NCBI GenBank assembly: GCA_965237725.1 | Contig: OZ250151.1 | Span: forward strand, 1,116,001-1,180,000 | Direction of reading: 5' to 3' | DNA length: 64,000 bases | From: G965237725 sp965237725 | GTDB lineage: Bacteria; Pseudomonadota; Gammaproteobacteria; Arenicellales; Poriferihabitantaceae | Shown: piece by piece, positions 9,241 through 18,877 of the stretch | Numbering within the stretch: the first letter of the stretch is position 1 | How the letters are laid out: each line of letters starts with the position of its first letter | Translations under genes and position numbers: made by a program | The notes under the pieces: model-generated | What the model was told of the DNA's origin: nothing | Database searches by the model: none | The model's input: only the letters and a program-made list of their open reading frames with translations

Positions 9241-11736
9241 TTGGCTAAATCGTCTGAAAAAATAAATTTGGGCGTTCGGGGAAGGCTTTTACTGGCTTTT
9301 CTCGGCATCGGCGCGTTCTCTGTTATTGCCGCAGCATCGGGTTTCTTTTCACTATCCCAGGTCGGCGGTGCATTAACTAAAATCACCGAAGAACGTGTGC
9401 CTCAGGCACTCTCTCTTTTAGAATTATCACGACAAGCTGAACGGGTGGTTCGGGCTGCGCCTGCTCTGTTACAGGTAACCAGTCATAGTGCCAGAGTAAA
9501 GGTTTCAGAAGAGATCGCGGTACAGGTAGAACAGCTGAACATGCTGGTCGAACGTATAACCGATTCTCAATCTGAATCCCCTCAGCTACTTATAAAAAAT
9601 ATAACCTCCCAGGTTGAAAAATTTAACACTAATCTTGAAAACCTGAGCAAGATTGTTCAACAACGATTGAGCGCTGCATCGATTCGAAAAGAAAAAATAA
9701 AATTGCTTACCCGAATCCATGGCACGTCACTTCGACTGGTTTCACCTGGATTAAAATTGCTCGACTCACAAACATCGAATTGGAATAGAAATCAGATATC
9801 ATCTGGCGAAAACCCGCTAACCGAAAAACAAACCAAGCTGGCCCGCTCCATTGTTGAGTTAGTCCCTCAACAAAAAGCAACGGCGTTAGTTGATGCTGTC
9901 AGTAACGGCTTACTGGCAATTGCTGCTGTAGATAGCGTTTCCAAAATAGACGTTTTGATATTTCCGCTGATTAAGTCGTTTAAAAAGTTAATTGAAATCA
10001 CCGAGATTATGCCAGCGCGGGTAAAGAAACGTCTTGAAAAACAGGTCGCCATATTGAGCACCCTTGTAGAAGGCGAGGCAAGCATCGCGGAAACCAGGAA
10101 GAATGAGCTTGAGATCGTAGAACGCGCAAAGAGTCTTCTTGTTATAAACGAACAGCGCACAACCCAATTAACCAAAGAAGTAAGCTGGTTGGTCAAGAAG
10201 GCCAATGAAGAAATAGAAGTGGCACGATCCAATGCAAACAGTATTCAAGTGCTCAATCAAAACATATTAATTGGGGTTCTTATACTGGGTTTTGTCAGCT
10301 CGATATTGATCGTATGGTTATACGTCAGTCGAAATCTGATTGCCCGCCTAACAGGATTGAGTAACAGTATGTTGGCCATTGCCAATGGCAATCTCCGGGC
10401 AACTCTACCCAAGTCCAGCGGCAATGATGAAATAAGTGAAATGGCCAAAGCCCTGATTGTTTTCCGCGACACGGCAATCGAAGTTGAGGAGAGCAACCTT
10501 GCTGAAATTGAAGAAGCACGGCGGAGATTAACCGATGCAATCGAAAACACCTCGGAAGGGTTTGCATTTTACGATGAAAATGACAAGTTGGTTATTTGCA
10601 ACGAAAGGTATCGGGAACTCCTATATCCGGACCAGGATTTGAAAATTGAGCCGGGAATGAATTTTGAGGATATTATTCGCCAATCTGCTGAATTAGGAAA
10701 TATTGCTGAAGCGGGAGAAAGTATTGATGAATGGGTAGAAAGACGTCTTAAAACCCATCGCAACCCTGGTGAGCCCCAACTTCAGGAACGCGGAGACGGA
10801 CGATGGATTTTGGTGAGTGAGCGCAAAACTGGAGACAATGGCACAGTCGCCATCTATTCGGACATTACCGATCTCAAACAACGGGAAAAAGATTTGGCTG
10901 AAAAGTCAAATACCCTGGAGCAACTTTCCAAACAACTGGCAAAATATTTGTCTCCCCAGGTATATGACTCCATATTCTCTGGCAAACAGGAGGTCAAGCT
11001 GATTAGTGAGCGAAAACGGCTCACTATATTTTTCTCCGACATCGCTGGCTTTACCGCAACAACTGAAAAGCTGGAATCTGAGGATTTGACCCAGCTGCTT
11101 AATCATTATTTAACCGAAATGTCCAACATCGCACTGGAATACGGCGCAACAATTGACAAATATATTGGCGACGCTATTGTCATATTTTTTGGTGACCCTG
11201 AAACCCTTGGGGTAAAAGAGGATGCAATGGCCTGCGTTAAAATGGCCATCGCCATGCGTAAAAGAATGCTCGAGCTACAAAATGTATGGGATGATGCCGG
11301 GGTTGAAAATCCTTTGAAATGCCGAATGGGGATCAATACCGGAATGTGCACCGTGGGTAACTTTGGTAGTGATGATCGAATGGACTACACCATTATTGGT
11401 GGTGGCGTGAACCTGGCGGCTCGCTTGGAAGGGGCATGCAATACTGAACAAATCCTGATTTCTTATGAAACCTTTGCCCATGTTCGCGATGAGATTTACT
11501 GCGAGCCTCTGGAAGAAATTGTGGTGAAAGGTATTTCTCAACCCGTGGCGACTTACCAGGTTGTGGATTTATATGAAAATATTGATGATAAAAATAAACC
11601 CATACGAACTAAATTACCCCACTTCCAGCTCAATATCGATGTGCCATCCATGACCAAACAAGAACAAAAAGCTGCAGCCGCCGCATTACTGGAAGCCGCT
11701 GAAAATCTGGGCCACCCCAAAGCGAAGAAAAAATAA
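9241..11736 (+). CDS. Membrane receptor adenylate/guanylate cyclase (periplasmic sensor, HAMP, PAS-like, class III cyclase)
   Basis: The 831-residue protein starts at a TTG preceded by AGGG. It has a membrane segment at about 15-37, a long helical periplasmic region (about 40-335), a second membrane segment (341-363), a HAMP domain (about 364-418), a PAS-like domain (about 430-545), a short coiled linker and a class III cyclase domain (594-780). Metal-binding Asp600 (FFSDIAGFT) and Asp644 (YIGDAIVIFF), substrate Lys640, and Asn724 and Arg728 (VNLAARLE) are all present, so it should be active. The DYT sequence at 715-717 resembles bacterial class IIIb enzymes that use Thr where mammalian cyclases have Asp; adenylate cyclase is more likely than guanylate. 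The C-terminus ends in an Ala/Lys-rich tail. Confidence 0.9.
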   Translation: MAKSSEKINLGVRGRLLLAFLGIGAFSVIAAASGFFSLSQVGGALTKITEERVPQALSLLELSRQAERVVRAAPALLQVTSHSARVKVSEEIAVQVEQLNMLVERITDSQSESPQLLIKNITSQVEKFNTNLENLSKIVQQRLSAASIRKEKIKLLTRIHGTSLRLVSPGLKLLDSQTSNWNRNQISSGENPLTEKQTKLARSIVELVPQQKATALVDAVSNGLLAIAAVDSVSKIDVLIFPLIKSFKKLIEITEIMPARVKKRLEKQVAILSTLVEGEASIAETRKNELEIVERAKSLLVINEQRTTQLTKEVSWLVKKANEEIEVARSNANSIQVLNQNILIGVLILGFVSSILIVWLYVSRNLIARLTGLSNSMLAIANGNLRATLPKSSGNDEISEMAKALIVFRDTAIEVEESNLAEIEEARRRLTDAIENTSEGFAFYDENDKLVICNERYRELLYPDQDLKIEPGMNFEDIIRQSAELGNIAEAGESIDEWVERRLKTHRNPGEPQLQERGDGRWILVSERKTGDNGTVAIYSDITDLKQREKDLAEKSNTLEQLSKQLAKYLSPQVYDSIFSGKQEVKLISERKRLTIFFSDIAGFTATTEKLESEDLTQLLNHYLTEMSNIALEYGATIDKYIGDAIVIFFGDPETLGVKEDAMACVKMAIAMRKRMLELQNVWDDAGVENPLKCRMGINTGMCTVGNFGSDDRMDYTIIGGGVNLAARLEGACNTEQILISYETFAHVRDEIYCEPLEEIVVKGISQPVATYQVVDLYENIDDKNKPIRTKLPHFQLNIDVPSMTKQEQKAAAAALLEAAENLGHPKAKKK

Positions 11737-12013
11737 TCAGTGACTATCTATATCTGGCGAGATCTGTATAAAAACCACTTTCATTAATATCGGACCAGAT
11801 CACTAATTAAGTATCAAATATTTTTAAAATCAGCGCGTTAGGCATGAATGCACTGCGGAATAGGGTTTTCTACAACCACAAACAGCATCGCTAGATAGTG
11901 CCCCATTAAGAAAACAACGATATTCCAAAATTTAGTCGCAGCATACTTGCATATTGAGGATAACCGTATCAGAATATGATTTGAAATTAACCGTCCCAGA
12001 AGCGGAGTAAATC

Positions 12014-13012
12014 ATGGTGAAACGAGTAAGCTTCAAGCTATTTTTGTTACTTTTGGCCCCGTTGTTCTCTATAAATTCTAGCCCCTCGTATGCTGAGGAA
12101 ACGCTGGTGCTGAAGGTTGCCCATAACGGCCCAGCCTCACATCCTTTTCAGGATGGATTCGAAAAATTAAATGAAGTGCTGGAAAATGAAACCGACGGCA
12201 AAATTACGGTACAAATCTTTCCAAGCGAACAACTCGGTACAGAGGAAGAAACGAGTCTGATGATTAAACAAGGTGCCATTGGGTGCGCGGCAGAAAGCGC
12301 AGGTGGTGGACTCGCTCCATTTGTCGAAGAAGCAGATTTACTGAATCTTCCATTTCTTTTCCGTGATCTCGATCATTTTTATGCCGTTGTTGATGGTGCG
12401 CCAGGTGATTTTATCGCCAGAAAAATCGAAGATAAACTGGATGCGATTGTTCTCGGTTGGTGGTTTTCAGGGGTTCGAAATGAATGGAACAACCAACGAC
12501 CAATCTACAGCCCCCAGGACCTTGAAGGGCTCAAAATTCGCGTCATGGGGTCTCCAGTTTTAATTGATACTTTTAATGCTCTCGGTGCGCAGGCCACACC
12601 AATGTCATTCGGTGAGGTTTATACCAGTTTACAACAAGGCGTCATCGATGGCGGTGAAACCGACCACGTTGACTTACTTGTGGAGAATTTTTACGAAGTC
12701 ACCAAATTTGTTTCCCTGACTGGGCATATGTATCTCGCTGCTGCACTTATCTGTAGTAAAAAAGTTTACGACAAACTCGATCCTGTATCCCAGATCGCGC
12801 TGTTAAAAGCTGGCAAAGCCACTATTCAAGTACAACGAAACTCAATGAGCAAGAAAACCCAGGAGGCTCATGAGGCGCTCATAGGTAAAGGACTAGAATT
12901 CAACGAAGTCGATATCAATTTGTTTCGAAACAAAGTGAAGTCCGTGTATATTGAAAATGCTCATAGGTTGGGTGGAGAATCAGTAATAGAACAAATCATA
13001 AATCAATACTAG
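12014..13012 (+). CDS. dctP: TRAP transporter substrate-binding protein (DctP family)
   Basis: A 332-residue DctP-type extracytoplasmic binding protein with an N-terminal signal peptide (hydrophobic core residues 8-22, likely cleavage after SYA). The mature chain opens LVLKVAHNGPASHPFQDGFE, and the family motif GVIDGGETDHVDLL lies near residue 210. The Arg of KIRVMGSPVLID, near residue 175, corresponds to the conserved carboxylate-binding Arg, so the ligand is probably an organic acid. It is the first gene of a complete TRAP set: small permease at 13103 and large permease at 13604, all on the plus strand. The symbol denotes the family and not a proven dicarboxylate specificity. Confidence 0.9.
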   Translation: MVKRVSFKLFLLLLAPLFSINSSPSYAEETLVLKVAHNGPASHPFQDGFEKLNEVLENETDGKITVQIFPSEQLGTEEETSLMIKQGAIGCAAESAGGGLAPFVEEADLLNLPFLFRDLDHFYAVVDGAPGDFIARKIEDKLDAIVLGWWFSGVRNEWNNQRPIYSPQDLEGLKIRVMGSPVLIDTFNALGAQATPMSFGEVYTSLQQGVIDGGETDHVDLLVENFYEVTKFVSLTGHMYLAAALICSKKVYDKLDPVSQIALLKAGKATIQVQRNSMSKKTQEAHEALIGKGLEFNEVDINLFRNKVKSVYIENAHRLGGESVIEQIINQY

Positions 13013-13102
13013 AAGCACATAGCATGGTTTGCTCTGTACTACAGTATTCTCGACCCATTGTAGAATTCATATTCATCAGGTTTTCAACTGTGCACTAGCG
13101 GG

Positions 13103-13576
13103 ATGAGAAATACCTGTAATCGAATCATCAGTCATCCTGTAGAAACCTTTTTATGTTTGCTCATGACATCTCTGTGTGTGGTGGTTTTTACTCAGGTTCT
13201 TGCGCGCTATATTTTCGAAGCACCCCTAACATGGTCTGAAGAGGCCGCACGATTTTTGCTGATGTGGCTGGTGATGATGAGTGCTGCTTTCGCCTTTAAG
13301 AAAAACGCCCATTTTGCTGTGCGTTTCGCTGCTGATCGAATGCCTCCACCAATACAACGGGCAATAACTAATACAGCAAATCTGATTACGATACTTTTTA
13401 TTGCCCTCTTTTTTGTCGCATCTATTCTTATGGTCATAAACTCCCTGGGATATACGGCACCGGCTTTGAAAATTTCAATGGCCATTCCCTATTCTTCGAC
13501 TATTGCTGGCAGTGCATTGATGCTGTTTTATGTTTGCAAATCCGCCTGGCAGGAATGGATTCGACCCAAAGATTGA
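13103..13576 (+). CDS. dctQ: TRAP transporter small permease (DctQ family)
   Basis: A 157-residue membrane protein with four predicted membrane segments, the standard DctQ topology and length. The family motif near residue 44 is visible as TWSEEAARFLLMWLVMM, with the conserved W-x-E-E/D-x-x-R-x-x-L pattern. It supports the large permease in sodium-coupled uptake of the ligand delivered by the binding protein upstream. It lies 90 bases after the binding-protein gene and 27 bases before the large permease gene, so the three form one operon. Confidence 0.88.
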   Translation: MRNTCNRIISHPVETFLCLLMTSLCVVVFTQVLARYIFEAPLTWSEEAARFLLMWLVMMSAAFAFKKNAHFAVRFAADRMPPPIQRAITNTANLITILFIALFFVASILMVINSLGYTAPALKISMAIPYSSTIAGSALMLFYVCKSAWQEWIRPKD

Positions 13577-13603
13577 AATACAAAAAACAATTCAGAATCT
13601 GAC

Positions 13604-14896
13604 ATGGGGATTCTGATTTCCATCGTATTGTTGGTCGCGCTTCTGGCTTCAGTCCCGGTATCTATTTGCCTGGGAGTGGCCGCCCTTGCTGGACTAATTT
13701 ATCTTGCTCCGGATATTGTTTTTCTGAGCCTGCTACCCCAAAAGGTATTGGCGGGAATAAATTCCTATACCTTGCTCGCCATCCCATTATTTGTGCTGAC
13801 TGGAAGCATAATGGCTTATGGCGGTATGGCACAACGAATAATTGATGTGGCTTTATTATTTGTTGGTCGCATCCCCGGAGGCCTGGGACTGGTGACAATT
13901 TTTTCTACCCTGTTTTTCTCTGGAGTATGTGGATCAGCAAGTGCCGATACCGCAGCCATTGGTTCGGCCACCATGCCGGAAATGCTGAAACGAAAATACC
14001 CACCCGCTTATGCCACGGCATTACTTGCCGCGGCGGGTGGTACTGCAGTACTGATCCCGCCCTCTATCGATCTAATTGTGATTGGCGTGCTGTCGGGCAT
14101 ATCAATCAGCACATTGTTTTCAGCAGGGCTCTTACCGGGAATACTCAATGCCGTGGCGCTCAGTGGGATTGCAATTTATTACGGTCGAAAATATGAGTTA
14201 CCGTTGGTCCCGCCAAGCAGTTTGCGTCAAAAACTACAGGTAATTTGTCGAAATGGTCTCGCCTTGATTATGCCGATAATTATTCTTGGCGGAATTTTGG
14301 GCGGGATCTTTACCCCCACCGAAGCCGCCGCAGTTGCCGTAGTTTATGCCTTCATCGTATCGTTCTTTATTTATAAAGAACTAAAATCTGAGCAAATTCC
14401 AGAGGTTATTCTATCTGCATGCCGGTTAACCGGCGTGGTTATGCTGGTATTGGGAATGGCGTCTGCATTTTCATTTGTGATTACTTTTGAGCGCATTCCC
14501 CATGAACTGGCAGCACTTATCGCAGATCACTCTAAAAACTGGATTGTATTTGTCATATTCGTTAATTTGTTGTTATTTCTCGCGGGCATGATTATGGATA
14601 TGTTACCAGCTATTATCATATTGGTTCCTATACTGATTCCTGTTGGAATTGAGCTCGGCATGAATCCTGTCCATCTGGCCATCCTGATTGAAGCAAACGT
14701 CGCACTGTCCCTTTTCACACCGCCCATTGGATCCTGCCTATATGTGGCCTGCGGACTAAGTAATACCTCGATTGAAGCGGTGACCAAACCATTGTTGCCA
14801 TTTCTTCTTGTGCTGATAATGACGTTGTTGTTAATCAGTTATGTCCCAGAAATTACATTGCTCCTGCCAAGGATGATGGGCTACTCGGTGGAGTAA
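13604..14896 (+). CDS. dctM: TRAP transporter large permease (DctM family)
   Basis: A 430-residue integral membrane protein of about twelve membrane segments and typical DctM length. Family motifs include GVCGSASADTAAIGSATMPEM near residue 107 and GGIFTPTEAAAVAV near residue 233. It forms the sodium-coupled translocation channel of the TRAP system with the two preceding genes. Its stop codon is only 9 bases from the stop of the convergent gene at 14906-15940, with no recognisable terminator between them. This raises the possibility that the transporter and the neighbouring biosynthetic operon influence each other by read-through. Confidence 0.92.
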   Translation: MGILISIVLLVALLASVPVSICLGVAALAGLIYLAPDIVFLSLLPQKVLAGINSYTLLAIPLFVLTGSIMAYGGMAQRIIDVALLFVGRIPGGLGLVTIFSTLFFSGVCGSASADTAAIGSATMPEMLKRKYPPAYATALLAAAGGTAVLIPPSIDLIVIGVLSGISISTLFSAGLLPGILNAVALSGIAIYYGRKYELPLVPPSSLRQKLQVICRNGLALIMPIIILGGILGGIFTPTEAAAVAVVYAFIVSFFIYKELKSEQIPEVILSACRLTGVVMLVLGMASAFSFVITFERIPHELAALIADHSKNWIVFVIFVNLLLFLAGMIMDMLPAIIILVPILIPVGIELGMNPVHLAILIEANVALSLFTPPIGSCLYVACGLSNTSIEAVTKPLLPFLLVLIMTLLLISYVPEITLLLPRMMGYSVE

Positions 14897-14905
14897 GTAA
14901 TGAAA

Positions 14906-15940
14906 CTAAGCTGAGACGACGTAATTCCTGATATGAAAATTCAGCACGTCGCTCTTTTCATCACCAAGGTGATCCGAGTAACTGGCTATAAATAACGGTG
15001 ACGGCCTTGCTCCTCTGAGTCTCTTGAATATCGCATCACCTTCATTTGCGATTCCAGTACTGCCGTTGTAAAGCAATCCTTTGGAATTTGCTGTTCTAAG
15101 TAACTGTGCAATGTCAATTCGGTAAGTATCCCGACCAACCTTGCCCATATAATTTCCAATCATCTGTCCACCGTCGTAAATACTTGAACCCCATGCCCGG
15201 TTGTTTTTATCTATAAAGTAAGTAACCAGATCGAACAACGAACTTGATGCGACGAGTTTCAACCATCGTTCTGTCAGTCGTGGAAAATCTTTGTTATATC
15301 CACCATAGTGGGAAACATAGAGATCCAGCAGATTTGCCGCTTCTTCATCCGTAAGCGAATCTCGATAATCAATTTTACAGTTGCCATTTGTCAGCATATT
15401 AAAATCTTTCTTCAAGTCCCTGTTGGTTTCATCTATATCATCGAATAAATAGTACATGCTGTACCAACTTAGATTAAATCCGCAGTCAACGACATAGTCG
15501 ATGGTTGGACCACTCTGAATAAAATCCAAACCCATAAAGAATATCGGTCGATCCGGGAAACGGTTCACCAACGAATCTCTGATCGACTCGATTGCTTTCT
15601 TTCCAAGCTGCAGCGAGGGAGACGAAAATAACAACCATTGATTTAAGAAGACGCCACGATCAAGCCCCATATCGCGAATGCGTCTACTCGATTTCGCGGC
15701 ATCCTCCGTTTGATTGTTGATAATAGGCAGTAGGGTACATTCACAACCATTGCACACCACAATAGGTAAAATTTTGTTACCTATGGAAACCAACTCATAT
15801 TCTGAATTTAGATTGGTTATATAGTGTTGAAGACCATCTCTGACAATTGGCTTAAGATACGTTAACTTGGCTTGATTTGCCGTTTCAAGATTCTTTGAAA
15901 TACTATTTATATTTTCTGCACTAAAAAAGTTTGTTTTCAT
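14906..15940 (-). CDS. Unrecognised protein, possibly GNAT-fold, last gene of the dioxygenase operon
   Basis: I place the start at the ATG at 15940, giving 344 residues and an 11-base gap from the PurD-like gene; an upstream start at 16024 would overlap that gene by 73 bases. I do not recognise a named family. The C-terminal half has features loosely like GNAT-fold acyl- or aminoacyl-transferases (for example RAWGSSIYDGGQMIGNYMGK followed by LYNGSTGIANEGDAIFKRL), but the resemblance is weak. A cysteine pair (VCNGCECTLLP) occurs near residue 70. It is the distal gene of a six-gene operon with four dioxygenases and a PurD-like ligase, so a transfer or tailoring step in the same pathway is a reasonable inference. 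Confidence 0.65.
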   Translation of the reverse strand: MKTNFFSAENINSISKNLETANQAKLTYLKPIVRDGLQHYITNLNSEYELVSIGNKILPIVVCNGCECTLLPIINNQTEDAAKSSRRIRDMGLDRGVFLNQWLLFSSPSLQLGKKAIESIRDSLVNRFPDRPIFFMGLDFIQSGPTIDYVVDCGFNLSWYSMYYLFDDIDETNRDLKKDFNMLTNGNCKIDYRDSLTDEEAANLLDLYVSHYGGYNKDFPRLTERWLKLVASSSLFDLVTYFIDKNNRAWGSSIYDGGQMIGNYMGKVGRDTYRIDIAQLLRTANSKGLLYNGSTGIANEGDAIFKRLRGARPSPLFIASYSDHLGDEKSDVLNFHIRNYVVSA

Positions 15941-15951
15941 ACTACCAGTCA

Positions 15952-17259
15952 CTAAGCAACCGAATGTTTCAAATAGTGCAATCCATGGTGACCGATATCT
16001 CGACGAAAGTGCATTCCATCCCAATTGATCTTGTTTACTTCTTTGTATGTTGTTTCAAGCGCTTCCTCCAGCGTATCCGACATGGCGGTAACACCCAGCA
16101 CCTTTCCACCATGGGTAGAATAATAATTATCTTTTTTACATACACCTGCATAGAATATCTGGAAGAACTCGTTACATTCAGTTACGGATTTAAGCCCCGA
16201 AATTCTGTCACCCACCTGGTTCCGACCAGGATAACCCGAGGTTGTTAAAACAACACAGGCCGCATACTGATCGCGCCAATTTATAGACAGTTGCCCCAGG
16301 CGCTTTTGTAAACATGCAAACGCGATTTCAAGTAAATCGGTATCGAGCAGCAACATCAAAACCTGCCCTTCCGGATCTCCCCATCGGCAGTTATATTCTA
16401 AAACCCGCGGCCCCTCGTCATTGACCATCAATCCAATAAATAACACACCCTGATAATCGATTCCGTCTTCTCGCAAACCCCTGATGGTAGGTCCAATAAT
16501 TTTCTGATCAATGGCGCTGACTACAGCTGGAGTCACTTGAGGCACCGGCGCGTAGCAACCCATACCACCAGAATTTGGCCCGGAATCCCCTTCATCCAGA
16601 CGCTTGTAATCCTGAGCCAACGGGCAGGTTTTGTAATTTGTCCCGTCTGTGAATACAAATACGGAAACTTCGTAACCCGAAACAAATTTTTCAATCAAGA
16701 TTTTATTTGCGCCATAACCAAATTCATTATCGTCAAAAATTCTATGAATTGCTTGTTTTGCCTGTTCCTGGGTATCGCAAACTGTCACACCCAATCCAGT
16801 TGTAACCCCATCAACCTTGACCACCAGGGGGTATGAACTAAATTCGATAATTTTCAACGCTTCATTCCGGGTTTCACATACCTGGTAGTTTGCTGTGGGG
16901 ATGTTGTGACGGTCCATAAACTGCTTGGCAAAATGTTTACTGCCTTCAAGGCGTGCACCCACAGCTGACGGAGCCCAAACCATACAACCAGCATCAATTA
17001 ACGCATCTCCAAGGCCATCGATTAGCCAGGTTTCAATAGCGATGATCGTAAGCGCAATATCCTCCCGAACAACAAAATCAACAATTTCGGCCAGGCTATT
17101 GAGCTGGACAAGTTTGACACCAGGCGAACCAAGCATGCCATCATTTCCTGGGGTTACGTATAAGGTTGAAATATTCGGACTCTGGGATAACTTCCAAGCC
17201 AGAGCATGTTCGCAGCCGCCGTCTCCAACGAGTAAGACCTTTGACTTGCGCAGCGTCAT
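15952..17259 (-). CDS. Divergent PurD-like ATP-grasp ligase
   Basis: A full-length homologue of phosphoribosylamine-glycine ligase, about 435 residues. Two starts are possible: ATG at 17265, or ATG at 17259, which makes an ATGA overlap with the preceding dioxygenase stop; I prefer the latter. Numbered from 17265, the ATP-grasp features are VVKVDGVTTGLGV (148-160), EGDSGPNSGGMGCYAP (225-240) and LEYNCRWGDPEGQ (289-301). Several positions differ from housekeeping PurD: GGREH is GGCEH (Cys18), GKGV is GLGV (Leu158) and QDHKR is QDYKR. The fold activates an acid by phosphorylation and joins it to an amine. Context in a dioxygenase operon suggests that it ligates an amino acid-like substrate in secondary metabolism and is not a purine enzyme. 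Confidence 0.8.
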   Translation of the reverse strand: MTLRKSKVLLVGDGGCEHALAWKLSQSPNISTLYVTPGNDGMLGSPGVKLVQLNSLAEIVDFVVREDIALTIIAIETWLIDGLGDALIDAGCMVWAPSAVGARLEGSKHFAKQFMDRHNIPTANYQVCETRNEALKIIEFSSYPLVVKVDGVTTGLGVTVCDTQEQAKQAIHRIFDDNEFGYGANKILIEKFVSGYEVSVFVFTDGTNYKTCPLAQDYKRLDEGDSGPNSGGMGCYAPVPQVTPAVVSAIDQKIIGPTIRGLREDGIDYQGVLFIGLMVNDEGPRVLEYNCRWGDPEGQVLMLLLDTDLLEIAFACLQKRLGQLSINWRDQYAACVVLTTSGYPGRNQVGDRISGLKSVTECNEFFQIFYAGVCKKDNYYSTHGGKVLGVTAMSDTLEEALETTYKEVNKINWDGMHFRRDIGHHGLHYLKHSVA

Positions 17260-18053
17260 CGCCATCGCTGCCAGTGGTGTTCAACTTCAGCCTGCTCTAT
17301 GAATTCAGAACCTTCAAAATTTGGATTAAATTCTGGTCGATTAAATCCGATTATCAGCACATCCCGATATCCCCGGCGACAGACCCAGGGATTGATCACA
17401 TTAAACGGTGAAACCGAATGGAAATAACGTTTATCGTCGAATACCAGCATATCCAACGGACGACGGTACGAGCCGCTGAAAACGACGTTTTGATCCTTGT
17501 CGTACAGCGTACTGACTTCTAAACTGACATTGTGGCGATCAACAAAAATAATCGCCACAAATTCAAATTGATCGTGGTGGGGCCCCTGGGGCGTTGGATT
17601 TCCCGCAATCGCGCCGTATTCTGCATTAATTCTGTATTGGGTGATTTCCACATGCCAATGGGTTTGCGCATCATTCAGGATACGCGCGGACACCCCTAGT
17701 GAATGCAAAAACCGAATACTTTGAATCAAGAATTCACTTTCGTTGGTTCCATAATCCAGTGGGTACATTTCCCGCAAGAGTGTTTTGTCCGAGGCATCTG
17801 CACCGTGCATTTTATGAAAATTATTGGATGCCAGACATAGACTATCGCTGCCTTTTTGCCAATTGTAGATTCCGTATCGACCGTTTCTGAATCTAAAAAT
17901 CTCAGGCTGGGTGTAATCCGGGCCCAGATTGTCCCATGAACACCTGACATCAATAAAACTGTTTTTTTCCGACTCACTCATAAAAATGTCACGACCCGAT
18001 ATGAATTGATACCCATACTCAGATATTGACGCTGAAACATTTTTTAATTCCAT
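17256..18053 (-). CDS. 2OG-Fe(II) dioxygenase, amino acid hydroxylase type (paralogue 1 of 4)
   Basis: A 265-residue protein with the pattern of the 2OG-Fe dioxygenase family that contains L-isoleucine 4-hydroxylase (PF10014). The iron ligands are visible as His159-x-Asp161 (GNPTPQGPHHDQFEF) and His212 (DDKRYFHSVSPF), followed by the 2-oxoglutarate-binding Arg230 (GYRDVLIIGFN). A WHVEITQYRI segment at 133-142 and an FNPNFEGS motif near the C-terminus are shared with the three adjacent paralogues. The enzyme should hydroxylate a free or bound amino acid using 2-oxoglutarate and oxygen. It directly precedes the PurD-like gene, with overlapping stop and start codons. Substrate unknown. Confidence 0.85.
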   Translation of the reverse strand: MELKNVSASISEYGYQFISGRDIFMSESEKNSFIDVRCSWDNLGPDYTQPEIFRFRNGRYGIYNWQKGSDSLCLASNNFHKMHGADASDKTLLREMYPLDYGTNESEFLIQSIRFLHSLGVSARILNDAQTHWHVEITQYRINAEYGAIAGNPTPQGPHHDQFEFVAIIFVDRHNVSLEVSTLYDKDQNVVFSGSYRRPLDMLVFDDKRYFHSVSPFNVINPWVCRRGYRDVLIIGFNRPEFNPNFEGSEFIEQAEVEHHWQRWR

Positions 18054-18074
18054 GTGAAAGTTTTCGTTTTGCGA

Positions 18075-18875
18075 CTAATCAAGTGAAATTCCTGGCCAGT
18101 GTGCCTTGACTGCCTGCTTCTCAATATACGGCGACCCTTCAAAATTTGGATTGAACCCTGGGTTACTGAATCCAACCACCAATGTATCTCGAAATCCTGT
18201 CAGATCGATCCATGGCTGACTGACTCCGAAGGATGTGACATGATGGTTAAGCCGCCTGTCATTGACGATGAGCATATCCAGCGGGCTATCGTAAGTTGTT
18301 TGAAATATTTCTTCGAGGTCGAGATTGTGAAGCAACCCTTGTTCGGGGGTGATGTTGTATCGATTGATTAATACAACCACCATGAACTCAACTTTGTCCT
18401 GGTGGGGCCCGTCCGGGGTCGGGTCACCGCGCTTGATCCCAAATTCTGCTTCAACTCGATATTGAGCAAAATCCACATGCCACTTCATGCGTTTTGGGTC
18501 CATGATGCCGCTTGAAATTCCAAGCTTCAACAGAAACTCTAAAATAGAATAAAAAAACATTTCCTGGGTTAACAAATAACTCACTGGGAACATTTCCCGA
18601 GAAATATGATCCCCATCGTTTCCATACATCAGGTAGCGTTTGTTACTGAGAAAATTCAGCTCACCCAATTTCAGATCCCATTCAAATAGTGAGTATCGTC
18701 CTCTTCTGTAGTCACTGTCTTCTGCTATATTGAAATCAGGACCCAAATTATTCCAGGACTTTTGAAATTTGAAAAAACTATTTCGTTCCGAGTCACTCAG
18801 TTGAATCTGATTTTTTGGAATGAAACAATAATCCTTTTCTGCTAGCGACTTCGCTGAATTAATTTTGCAATCCAT
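18075..18875 (-). CDS. 2OG-Fe(II) dioxygenase, amino acid hydroxylase type (paralogue 2 of 4)
   Basis: A 266-residue paralogue of its neighbours. Iron ligands His158 and Asp160 (PTPDGPHQDKVEF) and His211 (NDRRLNHHVTSF) are retained, as is Arg229 (GFRDTLVVGF) for 2-oxoglutarate. It has Gln rather than His as the middle residue of the HxD motif and a VTSF in place of VSPF, and it appears the most diverged of the set around the active site, so its substrate may differ. It starts 2 bases after the stop of paralogue 3 and ends 21 bases before paralogue 1, so all are co-transcribed. Confidence 0.85.
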   Translation of the reverse strand: MDCKINSAKSLAEKDYCFIPKNQIQLSDSERNSFFKFQKSWNNLGPDFNIAEDSDYRRGRYSLFEWDLKLGELNFLSNKRYLMYGNDGDHISREMFPVSYLLTQEMFFYSILEFLLKLGISSGIMDPKRMKWHVDFAQYRVEAEFGIKRGDPTPDGPHQDKVEFMVVVLINRYNITPEQGLLHNLDLEEIFQTTYDSPLDMLIVNDRRLNHHVTSFGVSQPWIDLTGFRDTLVVGFSNPGFNPNFEGSPYIEKQAVKAHWPGISLD

Positions 18876-18877
18876 GT

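Noticed and set aside
15952..17265. Housekeeping purD
   Set aside because: The operon context and substitutions in three usually fixed motifs argue for a specialised paralogue; I therefore give no purD symbol.
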